Under the pieces are notes generated by a model. The model worked only from the letters and a program-made list of their open reading frames with translations. It was not told the origin of the DNA and ran no database searches. This document shows, piece after piece, positions 50,518 to 61,396 of a stretch of DNA of 64,000 nt. This DNA comes from Bacteroides fragilis (GTDB taxonomy: Bacteria; Bacteroidota; Bacteroidia; Bacteroidales; Bacteroidaceae). Location: the NCBI RefSeq assembly GCF_002849695.1, contig NZ_CP018939.1, forward strand, positions 1 to 64,000, written 5' to 3'. The position numbers were made by a program, and so were the translations under genes. Position 1 is the stretch's first letter, and every line of letters begins with the position of its first letter.

Positions 50518-51177
50518 TTATCTTATTGCTATAATTGGTCTGATTTTAAATGAATTTTTTTTGCTTGTACTGGTTGCTCTTCCTTTTGTTAATGAAGAAA
50601 TGAGCGCAAAAACTTTAGGAGTATCTTTGCCTGCTCCATCTTCTGTAGAACTCCAGTACCAACCATCAAAGTATGTACCTCCAATGATTGCGAAAGAAGA
50701 ATATACTTTTTCAAGATTGTTAGAGATTGCTTTATTTTGTGCAACAGAGCCAATAAACCAACCTGTAACACCTTTTGGTGCGTATTCTATAGCTTTTTGG
50801 GCTGCTGGATAGGCTATACTATCTTTTATAGCAAAGTTCATTATTGCGGCAGTATTAGCTGCTCCATCAAAGCTGTTTTCATCTTCGGAAACATTAGCTA
50901 TGTCCTCGTCTGTATTTATCAAAAATTTTTCTTCTAAATCTTCTAATGATACGGCATAAGCGGTTTCTTTTATATTGGGGTTATTCCCATCATTACACCA
51001 AAATACAACTCCAATAGCTTCTTTTTCGTTGGGTGAAAAAAGTGAGGGATGCACTATACTTCCATCACTACATAAGATACTACCCGGCTGTAATGATGTG
51101 TCTATAATATCTTCATGTTTTGTACATGATGATATTATGGTTATAATGGATAATAGAATTATATAAATCTTTTTCAT
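50518..51177 (-). CDS. tra-operon lipoprotein with DUF1566-like C-terminus (intact copy)
   Basis: This 219-aa protein has the SPII signal MKKIYIILLSIITIISSC (Cys18), a motif GSILCSDGSIVHPSLF and a C-terminal block GWYWSSTEDGAGKDTPK ... FKIRPIIAIR. The WSSTE and RPI/VRAF-like ending are typical of DUF1566/fibrobacter-type surface domains. It lies between the OmpA protein and TraO, so an exposed component of the mating apparatus is likely. Partner unknown. Confidence 0.72.
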   Translation of the reverse strand: MKKIYIILLSIITIISSCTKHEDIIDTSLQPGSILCSDGSIVHPSLFSPNEKEAIGVVFWCNDGNNPNIKETAYAVSLEDLEEKFLINTDEDIANVSEDENSFDGAANTAAIMNFAIKDSIAYPAAQKAIEYAPKGVTGWFIGSVAQNKAISNNLEKVYSSFAIIGGTYFDGWYWSSTEDGAGKDTPKVFALISSLTKGRATSTSKKNSFKIRPIIAIR

Positions 51178-51179
51178 AC

Positions 51180-51683
51180 TTATTTATTTATTGGAAATTT
51201 AACACCTACTAGTAATCCATTTCGGAAATGGTCACGTGTCCAAAATACAAAATCATTTTTCTGCATTACAAAGACTTGCATCCCATTTCTAAATGAATAA
51301 CTATACTCTAAACCTATATCAATGGAAGCCTGAAAGCCTTTTCTGTTAGCTCCTAAATCTGCTCCAAACCGCCATCTAAAAATACTGTTTTTACCTCGTG
51401 ATATTGTAGGTTTATATGCAGCACCTATACCGAAAGTTTTATAGTTCCAAAAACTATCGGAACATACTTTATTACATACAGGGCATTTATCATATGCTGT
51501 GGCTAAATCAATATATAGTTCATAAGCATTGTGATATTTCCCTTCAAATTCCAGCCCTATAACTGCATTGACAGTATTTTTCCATTGCCAACCTCCTGAA
51601 ATATTAAAGAACTTATCACCATCACCAGCCATAGACTTTAGGGAAATAAATGAAATCATAATAATGAATATAATTTTCTTCAT
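51180..51683 (-). CDS. traO: TraO-like outer-membrane protein (intact copy)
   Basis: I chose the ATG giving MKKIIFIIMISFISLKSMAG, a signal peptide, and about 167 aa. The mature part alternates short amphipathic strands (FRWRFGADLGANRKGFQASIDIGLEYSY) and ends LLVGVKFPINK, the beta-barrel pattern of Bacteroidales TraO. It contains CPVCNKVC, unusual in an outer-membrane protein and possibly a disulfide-linked loop. Follows the coupling-protein-like gene. Confidence 0.78.
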   Translation of the reverse strand: MKKIIFIIMISFISLKSMAGDGDKFFNISGGWQWKNTVNAVIGLEFEGKYHNAYELYIDLATAYDKCPVCNKVCSDSFWNYKTFGIGAAYKPTISRGKNSIFRWRFGADLGANRKGFQASIDIGLEYSYSFRNGMQVFVMQKNDFVFWTRDHFRNGLLVGVKFPINK

Positions 51684-51690
51684 TGTGTTA

Positions 51691-52482
51691 TTATTTAATA
51701 TTATTAGTTCCGTTTTTTTCTGGGGATTCAAATTTAATTCCTGAGAAAAGATGTCTTGTCGATATTAGCCTTTCGAGAGGAATGCCATGCTCTTCTTCTG
51801 TTATAGATTCATCCTTATCTGATAAGGATTGTTTATCATTCTCTTTTTTTGCATTTGATTCAAAGAACAAAAAATCATTTTTCTGTAATTGTTCCACTTG
51901 CCATATTACATTATCGAAATAGCTAAATAGGATAAATTGGGATGTACTTGGGTAATATTTTCCTTCTATGAACAAATAGAAGAATTCTTTAGTATATAGT
52001 CTTCCTAGATATGTTGTTAATTCATTTTTGATTCCTGTGAACTCTGAACCAACATTTAAGGTATGACACTCATTCAATCCTCTTATAAATATTTCAGTTT
52101 CCCTATCACGCTTTAGCATTTCTGATAAAATGCTCATGTCAGGATTACATACGGTTGCTATGATATAAGCAAGATTACAATACTCTTTAGGATAGTGTTT
52201 GCAGTAATAGTATATGGTTGCTGCAAAAATATTTTCCGCTGTCATTTTGAAATATAAATGTTCATCCCATTTATAAGTTTCTCTATACTGCATTCCACTC
52301 TTCTCGATAGCAAGAAATATATCTTTGGCTATTTCTATAGCTTTGGGAATACTATTTATTTTTTCTTTATCGATAGGGTTGTCAAAATAAAAATCCTCGT
52401 TCCAGTTAATGGAACGTAATTTATAACCAAGACTTGGGGTTATAATCGGAGTGACTTCTTTTTTTTCATTGAGAATACTCAT
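51691..52482 (-). CDS. Coupling-protein-like helical domain protein without ATPase motifs (intact copy)
   Basis: This 263-aa protein has no signal peptide or membrane helix. Residues 34-171 align with residues 274-405 of the coupling protein at 36448-38403: NPIDKEKINSIPKAIEIAKD with NPLKREYIEILADATETAEA, YFKMTAENIFAATIYYYCKHY with FFKTSAVNLLAASIYFWSRY, and RLYTKEFFYLF with RLATKESFWVF. Walker A and B are both absent. The C-terminal 60 residues are charged and probably disordered. It resembles a free-standing copy of the coupling protein's substrate-recognition region, encoded in the tra operon. Confidence 0.75.
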   Translation of the reverse strand: MSILNEKKEVTPIITPSLGYKLRSINWNEDFYFDNPIDKEKINSIPKAIEIAKDIFLAIEKSGMQYRETYKWDEHLYFKMTAENIFAATIYYYCKHYPKEYCNLAYIIATVCNPDMSILSEMLKRDRETEIFIRGLNECHTLNVGSEFTGIKNELTTYLGRLYTKEFFYLFIEGKYYPSTSQFILFSYFDNVIWQVEQLQKNDFLFFESNAKKENDKQSLSDKDESITEEEHGIPLERLISTRHLFSGIKFESPEKNGTNNIK

Positions 52483-52497
52483 ATGTCTTATTTTTAA

Positions 52498-52842
52498 TTA
52501 TTCAAACCAGAAATAATATATAGCCATTAAAATTAAAAATCCGAGAAGAAGTATCTGTGTAAACAAAACACCTCGCTTTACAATGTAATATTCTTCTCGG
52601 TCCTTGGATTCTTCTTTTAATGTTTTTATTAGTTCTTCTATAGACTTCTCAAGTTGGCTGCCTTTTTCCATAGCATTTTCTATGCGCTTCGTATAGACCT
52701 CCACCCTTTTCAGTTCCTGATATACCAGTTCTACCGCAAGCTGCGGGTTTACCTTTGGTGCTGTGTCTTTTCTTTTCCGGGGGCTGTACTGTCCCTGCTT
52801 AACGGGTGAAGCTGCCGCCTCCGAGCGTGAGTTTGTTTCCAT
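52498..52842 (-). CDS. Small tail-anchored coiled-coil protein (second copy)
   Basis: Identical to the 114-aa protein at 10297-10641: basic Ser/Pro N-terminus, charged helix, C-terminal membrane anchor, and a 5' region richer in G+C than its neighbours. See that entry. Confidence 0.75.
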   Translation of the reverse strand: METNSRSEAAASPVKQGQYSPRKRKDTAPKVNPQLAVELVYQELKRVEVYTKRIENAMEKGSQLEKSIEELIKTLKEESKDREEYYIVKRGVLFTQILLLGFLILMAIYYFWFE

Positions 52843-52859
52843 ATTAATCCTGTTTTTAT

Positions 52860-53699
52860 TTATTCGGTAAAGGCATCTGCATGAAGAATGTCTGCATAAT
52901 CTATTCTTAATGTTATCGTACGTCCTGAAATCTGTTTTTCAGATATTTCTATGGTAAGCACTTTTTCATCAGGAAAAGTAAACTTTTCAAAGACAAAAAT
53001 ATTTCGATAGTTCTTCTTGAAAACAAGATTCTTATTAACTTGCATCAATGGAAGTATTTCTATAGATTGAAAATTAGTAGCCTTTGTTTGTTTTTTATCT
53101 TCTATTTTGAAGCGTATTTGGTCTATATCATATCGTATTTTTGTTTTATTAATCATAGAAATATCAATAAAGAAATACTTATCCAGTGTGTAGATATTGT
53201 TTAGTACAATTTTCATTAGGTTACTTTTGCTGGAAACATCATAGAATTTATTTTTTGAAATAAACATTCTATGTGCGTAATCATACATTTGTGCTTTGGT
53301 TAAATTCACTTCTGGGTTCATATAGCTACGTAAATCAGCATAAGGGATATTAAAGCGAGTGTATGCTTTCGCTAAGTCGCTACTATATACTAGCATATAT
53401 TGTACGAAAAATCTTTCTGTAACAATGGTGATAACTCCACTGGCTCCTTCTTTTGTGGGCTTTATTCTAAGAGAGTTACCAGTAGGAATATCGCCAACAA
53501 TATCATTGACCGATATATCAACGTATTTTATATCTTCCATTGCTATAAAATGCGTTGAAACATCTTTGTTGATGTATATAACTTTTAGTTCTTCCGGGTT
53601 TTCACCTGCAAATTCGATGTTTTCTCCAATAGGGGTGTTCTGTGCGTTTCCTGTAATTACAGAAACCATTGTGCATAAAGCAAAAAAAATCTTTCTCAT
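52860..53699 (-). CDS. traN: TraN (second copy)
   Basis: Identical 279-aa VirB9-like protein as at 10659-11498, with the signal peptide MRKIFFALCTMVSVITGNAQ. Confidence 0.87.
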   Translation of the reverse strand: MRKIFFALCTMVSVITGNAQNTPIGENIEFAGENPEELKVIYINKDVSTHFIAMEDIKYVDISVNDIVGDIPTGNSLRIKPTKEGASGVITIVTERFFVQYMLVYSSDLAKAYTRFNIPYADLRSYMNPEVNLTKAQMYDYAHRMFISKNKFYDVSSKSNLMKIVLNNIYTLDKYFFIDISMINKTKIRYDIDQIRFKIEDKKQTKATNFQSIEILPLMQVNKNLVFKKNYRNIFVFEKFTFPDEKVLTIEISEKQISGRTITLRIDYADILHADAFTE

Positions 53700-53700
53700 A

Positions 53701-54810
53701 TTATTGTTCTTTATCTTTGTTATTTACTAAAAAAACTTGTGTATTATATTTTAATTTGGCTTTGTTCTTTTTGATGTTTTTAGAGAGAGCTTGGGTCGTA
53801 CTACGGTAAGCATCTTGTAAAGCACCTAAAGCGAATTGTTCTACTCCTTCTGATTGACTATTCATTTGTATTGTTTGACTTCCTATTTGCGAACCAACAT
53901 CTTTACTTAAATCTCTAAAAGCTGATGAAGGAACAAAGAAACCTTCTTGTCCGTCATTATCATATACAGATAAATCTACTTTCATTTGTTTACCATCAAC
54001 CATTATAGAGGAAATATTAATGTGTACTCTTTGAGCTTTAAAGCCAGATACATTTCCATATAGGTAAGTGCCTTTAGTTAAAAGAGCGTCATTAATCATT
54101 ATATCATCTAGAAGCCGTATGCGTACTCTGCTACCATCTGTTACTTTTAAAGTTTCATCTAATATGGCTGTGATTAGTGAAGTTTTTTGTTCTTTCCCTA
54201 CAGTGTTGAAATATACTTCTGCTGGATTTTTGGCTTTTACAACTTCTATAGCCTTTTCTTTGGGTTTTTCCTCTTGTTTTTTTTGAGGCATTCTAGGACG
54301 TGGATTTTGCAATGAATCTATATAAGCCATTTGCATTTTAAACAATTCCATTTCTTCTTGCATTTTAGATTTTTCAGGAGCTTTTCTCGTTTCTACTTGA
54401 CTTGATTCATCTATAGTAGGGAAACCTTTTATTTGTTGCTCCAATTCCTTTTCTCGGATTCTAGAAGCCTGATTTAAACTGTCAATTTGCCTTATTTCAT
54501 CATTAGAGTAAAGAGAGCCAGAGCTTTCAATTTCACTAATTTCTTCTTCTTTATCTATAGTTTGTATAGATGAATAATCAGAAGATTTGTTGAAAGCCCC
54601 TTTGAGCGATTCAAATTTACTTTTTATCTCTCTTTTTTCTAAATTAGCATCAGGAATATCAAGATTTAATTCTTCCGTTTCTACTAATGTAGTTTCCTCT
54701 GCTGGGGCAGAGTTTACCATATCCTTAATTAACCATCCTATTCCTAGGATAAAAGGTAGGATGAGTATAGGAATGATGTACTTGGGCTTTTTAATATCAA
54801 TCTGTTTCAT
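53701..54810 (-). CDS. traM: TraM (second copy)
   Basis: Identical 369-aa VirB10-like protein as at 11500-12609: one N-terminal membrane helix, long linker and C-terminal beta domain. Confidence 0.89.
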   Translation of the reverse strand: MKQIDIKKPKYIIPILILPFILGIGWLIKDMVNSAPAEETTLVETEELNLDIPDANLEKREIKSKFESLKGAFNKSSDYSSIQTIDKEEEISEIESSGSLYSNDEIRQIDSLNQASRIREKELEQQIKGFPTIDESSQVETRKAPEKSKMQEEMELFKMQMAYIDSLQNPRPRMPQKKQEEKPKEKAIEVVKAKNPAEVYFNTVGKEQKTSLITAILDETLKVTDGSRVRIRLLDDIMINDALLTKGTYLYGNVSGFKAQRVHINISSIMVDGKQMKVDLSVYDNDGQEGFFVPSSAFRDLSKDVGSQIGSQTIQMNSQSEGVEQFALGALQDAYRSTTQALSKNIKKNKAKLKYNTQVFLVNNKDKEQ

Positions 54811-54813
54811 ACG

Positions 54814-55245
54814 CTATTTATTTAATTTATTATATAAATCTTTTATTCGCAAAGTGTCTTCTGGAGTTAATTTCCCATTCTTTCTTAGTTCATTAATTTC
54901 ATTTTGCATTTTAATTACTTCTAACAAATCTCCAACTCCTATTTGTTTTTTTTGTAGGCTGCTGTCGATGCTAATTTGTATTTTGTTCTTTTCTTCGTTG
55001 AAAACTTGCATTGGTTTTCTCGATGGACGCATTACTATTGATAGAAATGTAACTAAAGAAAGAAATGAAATCGTTATTCCAAACATTGCTTTGCGGTGTA
55101 TGTCTGCCCATGCTAATAAGCGTTCACAAGCGTTATTAACTCCGAATCTTTGAAATATTTTAGTAAGAAGAATAACTGTAGCTTGTTCGGCTTTAGTCTT
55201 GATATTTTCTTTTCTATCATTCTTTTTATGTTTAAACAGTTTCAT
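54814..55245 (-). CDS. traL: TraL-position protein (second copy)
   Basis: Identical 143-aa single-pass membrane protein as at 12613-13044. Overlaps the TraK stop by one base. Confidence 0.75.
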   Translation of the reverse strand: MKLFKHKKNDRKENIKTKAEQATVILLTKIFQRFGVNNACERLLAWADIHRKAMFGITISFLSLVTFLSIVMRPSRKPMQVFNEEKNKIQISIDSSLQKKQIGVGDLLEVIKMQNEINELRKNGKLTPEDTLRIKDLYNKLNK

Positions 55246-55859
55246 TAGAAATTCTTTTTTACTTTATAATCTAGGTCTTTATTGAGTATCGTTTTCCAAT
55301 CTGTGATAATAAGCCCATGAGGATTATTTTCAGTACGTGGGATTTGTCTTACTTTCCCTGTAGTTACAAGTTGCCTTTTTAGAATGGATGTTTCTCGTTC
55401 TATACGTTGGATGCCATAGTACTCAAAAGATAGATTATTCATGTCTATCTTGATGCTATCTGTCATAATTGTTACAGTTGCAGAACTTGCTAAAATAGTG
55501 TTGAAATATCCTTTTTCTTTTAAGTTGTTATATTGTTTTAATCCACTATCATCAATTAGATACATGGCTTTTTCCATGTTGTATTTTATAAATTCATCGT
55601 CTGGTGGTAATGTGAAAAATAAAGTGTGGAATAGATTTATGTGGCTTTTACATTCTACTTCCAAGTTGACTTCTGTACCTGTTTGTTTCACTAGTACAGG
55701 TACATCATTATCCAAGACATATATTTTCTTTCTTTCTGCTTTTACTAAAGAGAAACAAAAGGCTAGTACCATACCTGAAATAACTATACTAGTTGCAAAA
55801 CAACCAATAGATAAAATTCCGGCTAGTTTAATTTTATTTTCTAAGTTTTTAATAATCAT
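55245..55859 (-). CDS. traK: TraK (second copy)
   Basis: Identical 204-aa VirB8-like protein as at 13044-13658. Confidence 0.89.
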   Translation of the reverse strand: MIIKNLENKIKLAGILSIGCFATSIVISGMVLAFCFSLVKAERKKIYVLDNDVPVLVKQTGTEVNLEVECKSHINLFHTLFFTLPPDDEFIKYNMEKAMYLIDDSGLKQYNNLKEKGYFNTILASSATVTIMTDSIKIDMNNLSFEYYGIQRIERETSILKRQLVTTGKVRQIPRTENNPHGLIITDWKTILNKDLDYKVKKNF

Positions 55860-55892
55860 GATTATGTGTGTTTAAAAAATTATGAATCTTTT

Positions 55893-56915
55893 TTACATCG
55901 CTGCACTTGCTCCACCTGTGGCAGGAGCTGCTACGGCTTTGGTTGCGATTGCTGCTCCTCCAACCATGCCGCCTACTGCTTGTCCTACTCCAGTTGTACT
56001 TACAATCCATGTAGAAACAAAAGGTATTGTAAGCATGGAAAATGCTCCAAGTAATGCTGTGAGAAGGAAGCTATTGACACCTCCGGAAGTCATTCCGACA
56101 TACATAACAAATGCAGCTTCATTTCTAAGCGCATATTCTAAAATTTCAATTTCTCTTTCTATCCCATATTGCATTACTACTAAAGAAATTGATAGTACTA
56201 TATATGCAATACATGAATATAAGCTAACACTGACAAAACGAGCTATCCATTGTATATAAGCATCCCGAAATGCTGGTAAAACAGAGAATGCAAAAGCTAG
56301 TGGACCAAGAATAACTAATATTCCTGTGAATATAATTTGTAGGAAAAAGACAAAATAGGTACATACTTGCCAAAAAGTAACAACAATAAATTCAATGATA
56401 TTAAACATTATCATTTTGACCTTAGCGACTACATATACATATAATCCAGCTATCTTATCTCCAATAGCCGAAAAGTCTATACTAAAATCATACCATTTCT
56501 TATCCTTAACTTCGTTTTCTGCTCTTTCAACCTCTAATGAAGTATGTAATAACTCTACTGCTACACTATCAATGAGTGCATATCTATTACGAGAAAGTAA
56601 TTCTACTTCTTCTATCTGGTTCGTAAACATAGCCTTGCTTTGCGCTGTTAATAACTCTCCGGGATAACTGATTAGATTAATAAAAGGAACCCAGAACATA
56701 AGAACCAATCCTAGTGCGAATGGACGCAATAATGGAATAATCTCTAATTTTTTATCTCCACTCATCATTTTGAAGCTTTCCACTCCAAAATATAGTAACA
56801 TAAAGATTGCTGCTAATGCTTGTGCATCCGCAATAAATTCTCCGAATAGGACAGTTGTTTTATCTCTTAGTCCATCAAATAATTCAAATAAGAATTTATC
56901 TATTAACTCATTCAT
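55893..56915 (-). CDS. traJ: TraJ (second copy)
   Basis: Identical 340-aa VirB6-like polytopic protein as at 13692-14714. Confidence 0.89.
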   Translation of the reverse strand: MNELIDKFLFELFDGLRDKTTVLFGEFIADAQALAAIFMLLYFGVESFKMMSGDKKLEIIPLLRPFALGLVLMFWVPFINLISYPGELLTAQSKAMFTNQIEEVELLSRNRYALIDSVAVELLHTSLEVERAENEVKDKKWYDFSIDFSAIGDKIAGLYVYVVAKVKMIMFNIIEFIVVTFWQVCTYFVFFLQIIFTGILVILGPLAFAFSVLPAFRDAYIQWIARFVSVSLYSCIAYIVLSISLVVMQYGIEREIEILEYALRNEAAFVMYVGMTSGGVNSFLLTALLGAFSMLTIPFVSTWIVSTTGVGQAVGGMVGGAAIATKAVAAPATGGASAAM

Positions 56916-57564
56916 GATTCATTATTGTTTTATTTATATTATTCAATCTTGTTATTAGTGAAAGAACCTCTATTAGCTCTTTATCAAAATCTAAATAGGC
57001 TTCCCTCTTTTTAGAGTTACTCATGTGTGAATCATGGATTATATCTATGTTCTTTTTTATTCTAGTAACTTCATCAGTTATAACTTCAACGTGTTCTTTA
57101 TTACCGCCATTAGAAGAATATTCGATAAGTTTTTTATTTATATCATTAAGAATATCATTTCTGCGATTCTTCGTTAAAGTATATTGATAATCAATTTCTT
57201 TATCTCCAAATTTGAAGAGTTCCTGCCTATATATGGTATCAACATTATATCCTTCTTTCTCCGTTTCTGATTTATTGTACTCTACGGCTGCCATCATGGG
57301 AATTTCTTGTAACTGGAAATTACGTCTATCTTCCTTCCCGTATTTGTCATGTAACCCTAAACCCGGCAAAGGAATTTTAATGCCCAAAACTTTTTTATAC
57401 CATATCCAGTAATGATAGTATTCCGGTTGTAGTCGTACTCTATCCATAAATTCCATATTATTAAGTACACTCCATTTTCCCTTATCCTTTACTGGCATTT
57501 GGGAATAGACATTAGAAGTACCAATAATCAACATTAGGGAAAAAAATAAAAGCACTCTTTTCAT
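56908..57564 (-). CDS. Secreted protein between TraI and TraJ (second copy)
   Basis: Identical 218-aa protein as at 14707-15363. Unnamed. DUF5045 is a possibility by position. Confidence 0.7.
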   Translation of the reverse strand: MKRVLLFFSLMLIIGTSNVYSQMPVKDKGKWSVLNNMEFMDRVRLQPEYYHYWIWYKKVLGIKIPLPGLGLHDKYGKEDRRNFQLQEIPMMAAVEYNKSETEKEGYNVDTIYRQELFKFGDKEIDYQYTLTKNRRNDILNDINKKLIEYSSNGGNKEHVEVITDEVTRIKKNIDIIHDSHMSNSKKREAYLDFDKELIEVLSLITRLNNINKTIMNHE

Positions 57565-57565
57565 A

Positions 57566-58240
57566 TTATCTTTTAGGTTTTACTTTATAATTCTGTAATA
57601 AATCATCAACTAATTTCGAACGATTATCTTTGTATTTAAATACTCCCGGAGCTAATGTTTGTAATACTCCATTTCTTTTTGCTGTTTTCATTTGTCGGCA
57701 TACAGCGTATGCTATACCTCTCATGTTTCTTAGTTCATTAATAACATACTTAAGCAAGTCTATTCTTTGCTTATTATCCATAAGGTTTACATCAGTCCCG
57801 ACAATAGCGACTTGATAAATATATTGTGTCAAATCCGCAGTACGATTAACTAGTTCTAGCTCTGTTTTTGCTGATACCAATAATAAAGCTGGGTCACCTA
57901 CAGCAAGTTCAACCATCTGTTTTTGGTATTTTCCAATATCTGCTGCAATATCAGTACAGTAGATAATATCTTTCCCGGTTTTTATGATGGCTTCTACAGA
58001 TTTTAGGCTATTGTAAAATTTACTTTGGAAAAACTCAATCTGAACCATTTTTTCACTGATTTGCTTTTGTATAAGGCTTATTTGAGCTTCATTATCTTTC
58101 ACTTTAGAGAAAGAGGTATGTTGCACCTTATGATTAGCTATAAGTGTTTCCATACAGGTTATATCCAAGACTGCCTTTTGCGAATATGCAACTTGGGTTA
58201 AAGTGGATGCTGCCACTAAAATAAATAGGATTTTTTTCAT
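57566..58240 (-). CDS. traI: TraI (second copy)
   Basis: Identical to 15365-16039, with the start chosen at the signal peptide MKKILFILVAASTLTQVAYS. Confidence 0.85.
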   Translation of the reverse strand: MKKILFILVAASTLTQVAYSQKAVLDITCMETLIANHKVQHTSFSKVKDNEAQISLIQKQISEKMVQIEFFQSKFYNSLKSVEAIIKTGKDIIYCTDIAADIGKYQKQMVELAVGDPALLLVSAKTELELVNRTADLTQYIYQVAIVGTDVNLMDNKQRIDLLKYVINELRNMRGIAYAVCRQMKTAKRNGVLQTLAPGVFKYKDNRSKLVDDLLQNYKVKPKR

Positions 58241-58251
58241 GATATTTATCT

Positions 58252-61090
58252 TTAACGGTTTGTAAGCCATTTGTATTTATCTAGGATATACTTATATAAT
58301 GGCTGTTGTCCTATGATGTTAAGTATATCTTTTAAGTTTCCTTCCTCGGAGTGATACCCTAGTACCTTATTGACTTGTAAAACCCAATCCATATTTTTTA
58401 ATTTGGAAGATTTTAGGTCTATTATAAAATTATCCAACCCTGTTTGAAAACTGTCATAAATGATATGATAATATCCAACAGCATCTTTTTCAATTCGTTC
58501 TGTGGTAAATGTGAAATATTCGTGTAGAGAAACCTCTACCCCAAATACATTGCCATAGTTTCCTCTTTTTATAAATACTTCATTAAACCGATTACGGTTT
58601 TCTTTATTAGGGAGTTGATTTATGGTAAATATTTGCTTTTGATTTACTTCTGTTAGGGATAAAAGATTTGCTATTTCTTGATATTTGTCTATAAATTTAC
58701 TTTGGTCTAATAGGCATATAATATCGGAGTTGCTAATAATAGAGTTTTTTGACCACAGGGTTACTAATTATGTCTTCCAGTTCTTGAGTAACAACCATTG
58801 CCATACCCAAAATTTACGTACCGTTTTATACAAATAGAGTATATAGCCAGCCATCATGGGGCTTGCTATGGCTTTCCATGCTTCTTCAATTATTAATGCC
58901 TTTCTGTTCTTTTTTAATCTCATTTTTTGGATAAAAACATCCATAATGATTAAGGTTACTATTGGGAATAGTTCAGGGTCATCTTTAATAGCATCAATTT
59001 CAAAAACTATAAAGGGTTCTTCAAAGAGGGAAGTATCAAAATCTTCATTGAGAGTTTTTTCTAACTGTCCTCCTTTATAAAATTTTTTCAATAAGAATTT
59101 ATAGTTAGTAATGTCAAAATCAATCTTGTTCTCTTTGCAGATGATAGGTATAATACGTAGAGAAAATTCATAGAATGAGTTAAAAGATAAACTTTCAACT
59201 TTTATTTCTTTCAGTATATCTTCTTTCTTTTGGATGCGTCTTTCTATGACAGAAAGTAATCTGGTTTCAGGATTATTAAGTTCTTGGCGTGTGAAACCTT
59301 TTTCAATGAGAATGTTTTGTATTGCGTTTTCTGCGTTAGTTTTTTCTCCACCTTCTCCTTTTTCTACCAATTGTTGTAATTTATCTATTTTTTCAGAAAG
59401 TATCTTACGTTCTTCTTTTTCCCTTTCGTTTTCAAATTCTTCTTCGTTGACTTGAAATTCAAGTAGCAAATTTTCACGTATGGCTTCTTTTTCTGCATCT
59501 GAATAGCCGTTGAAAGGATGAAAGTAGAATGAATAGTATTTTTCTATGGTAATATCCATTATTTCTTCTTCCTGCTTTTTGACTTCGCCATTTGCACCTT
59601 TCCATATCAGAAAAATTAATGATTTGAGAAAGTTTTTCTTTTCTACATTATATTCTTCTTCTGTAATTCGGAAAGGATTCATAGATATTGGCTTGCTTTC
59701 TGAATAGGTAATGTATTTGCCATGATAATATTCGCACATTCCTGAATAGCTATGCCCTGTATCTACTAATACAATATCAGTATTATCTAAAACCCATTGT
59801 CTTACTTTAGAGTTGACATAAAAAGACTTACCAGAACCACTTGGACCTAAAACAAAGAAGTTAGAGTTATTTGTATATTTTTTCTCACCTTCTTTCCCGG
59901 ACATATCTATCCCAACAGGCAATCCTTGTCTGTCAGTAAAATAAGTAAGAAAAGGACTGTTTTCTGTTACTTGTAATTTTTCCTTAAATAAAAGACAAAT
60001 TGCAGCATCGGAAGTTGTTAGAAATTTGTCATAGCTGTTTAGGTTGATTGCGTTTCCTGGTAATGCACATTCAAATAATTCTAATTGATTGAAGCATTGT
60101 TTATTTATAATAATACCACAATCAAAAAGAGATGTTTCAACATAGTTGACAGCCTTACTAATATCATCAAGACCAGCAAGAATGATGTTATAATGTGCAT
60201 ATACAAGCATTTGCCCTTCTCTAGCAATATCCGACTGCACTCGTTCTATATCTTCTACACATAAATCATTTGCAGGGTCAGGCATTCCTTTATGTTTTTT
60301 CTTTTGCCTTCTAATTTGTTTGCTTCGTTTCGTTGGTCTGGGATATTTATTACTTGATTATAGATAATAGTGTCTATACTTGGTGTTTCATGCAAAAAAG
60401 AGAGCAAGTCAACAGGAAATCTTAGCCCAATATTGACCTCTTTATATGGTTTTATGACAGAAGGAAAATTAACTTCGTCAATATCTACAAGAGAAATGCA
60501 CTGTACGTTTTTTTCTCCTATCACAAGATTTTCTTCTCTCGCTTTGATGTTTTTTAGGTTTACTGTTTGCTGACTGAAATTGATAGATAGAAATCTTTTT
60601 ATATATATTTCTATTTCATTTTCAGTTAATAGTTTAGCTCTTATTCCTCTGTTAGTGAATAGTCCTAATACTTTTGTGATGTTTCTAATAAAAGTATCAA
60701 ACCTCCGAGGGTCAAAAGAAAAGAATTTAGACCTTTCTACTTCTCCCGTAATAATAAGATAAGTAGAAATATCAGTATATATTCGTCCTTTAAAATGTTC
60801 AAAATAACGATTTGATAAATAGTCGTCTTTCCTATTCAGGGGTGGTAAAAATGATTTTTTACATAGAATATCCTGTTTTTGTATTGTATATCCAGTTCCT
60901 AATACTTTGAGGATATTAGTAAATAAGTGGTGAAAATCATAGTAAGCATCCATATCTGCCGAATATTGTATTATAGGATTTTCACATTTAATAATAACAG
61001 AATAATCGCCCCTTCGATTATAGAATATAGGAGTATTGTCTATTGTTTCAATACCAATATAAGGAGCTTCAAATTCACTTTTCTTTTCAT
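58252..61090 (-). pseudogene. traG: TraG (VirB4-like ATPase), frameshifted in the second copy
   Basis: The same gene as 16051-18890, broken here at other places: an extra T near 58746, a missing C near 58806, missing T bases near 60303 and 61085. The base missing from the first copy near 16757 is present here. Combining both passes gives an uninterrupted gene of about 946 codons, which shows that the errors are technical. Confidence 0.9.
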
Positions 61091-61095
61091 AAGCT

Positions 61096-61395
61096 TTATT
61101 TTTTTCTATCTCTTACAAAAGTGCGTGATACTATATATATGCCTTTTCGTTTATCTTTCTTGTGAAGTCCTTTTCTTTGTAATTGTGATGTTATTCCTAA
61201 CCCTCCAAACATAACTATTACAAGCGTTATACCTCCCCACATGAAAGAAGCTAGAGTAGAAACAATAGCACATAAAAGTAAAGCACTAATAATACAAGCT
61301 CCACCGATATAAATGAACTTGCCTTTAAATCCTTTGAAAATAAGGGGCTTTTGTAGCCCCTTATATACATTGTAACTAAGATGCTCTTTTGACAT
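61096..61395 (-). CDS. traF: TraF (second copy)
   Basis: Identical 99-aa DUF4133 protein as at 18896-19195. Confidence 0.89.
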   Translation of the reverse strand: MSKEHLSYNVYKGLQKPLIFKGFKGKFIYIGGACIISALLLCAIVSTLASFMWGGITLVIVMFGGLGITSQLQRKGLHKKDKRKGIYIVSRTFVRDRKK

Positions 61396-61396
61396 A

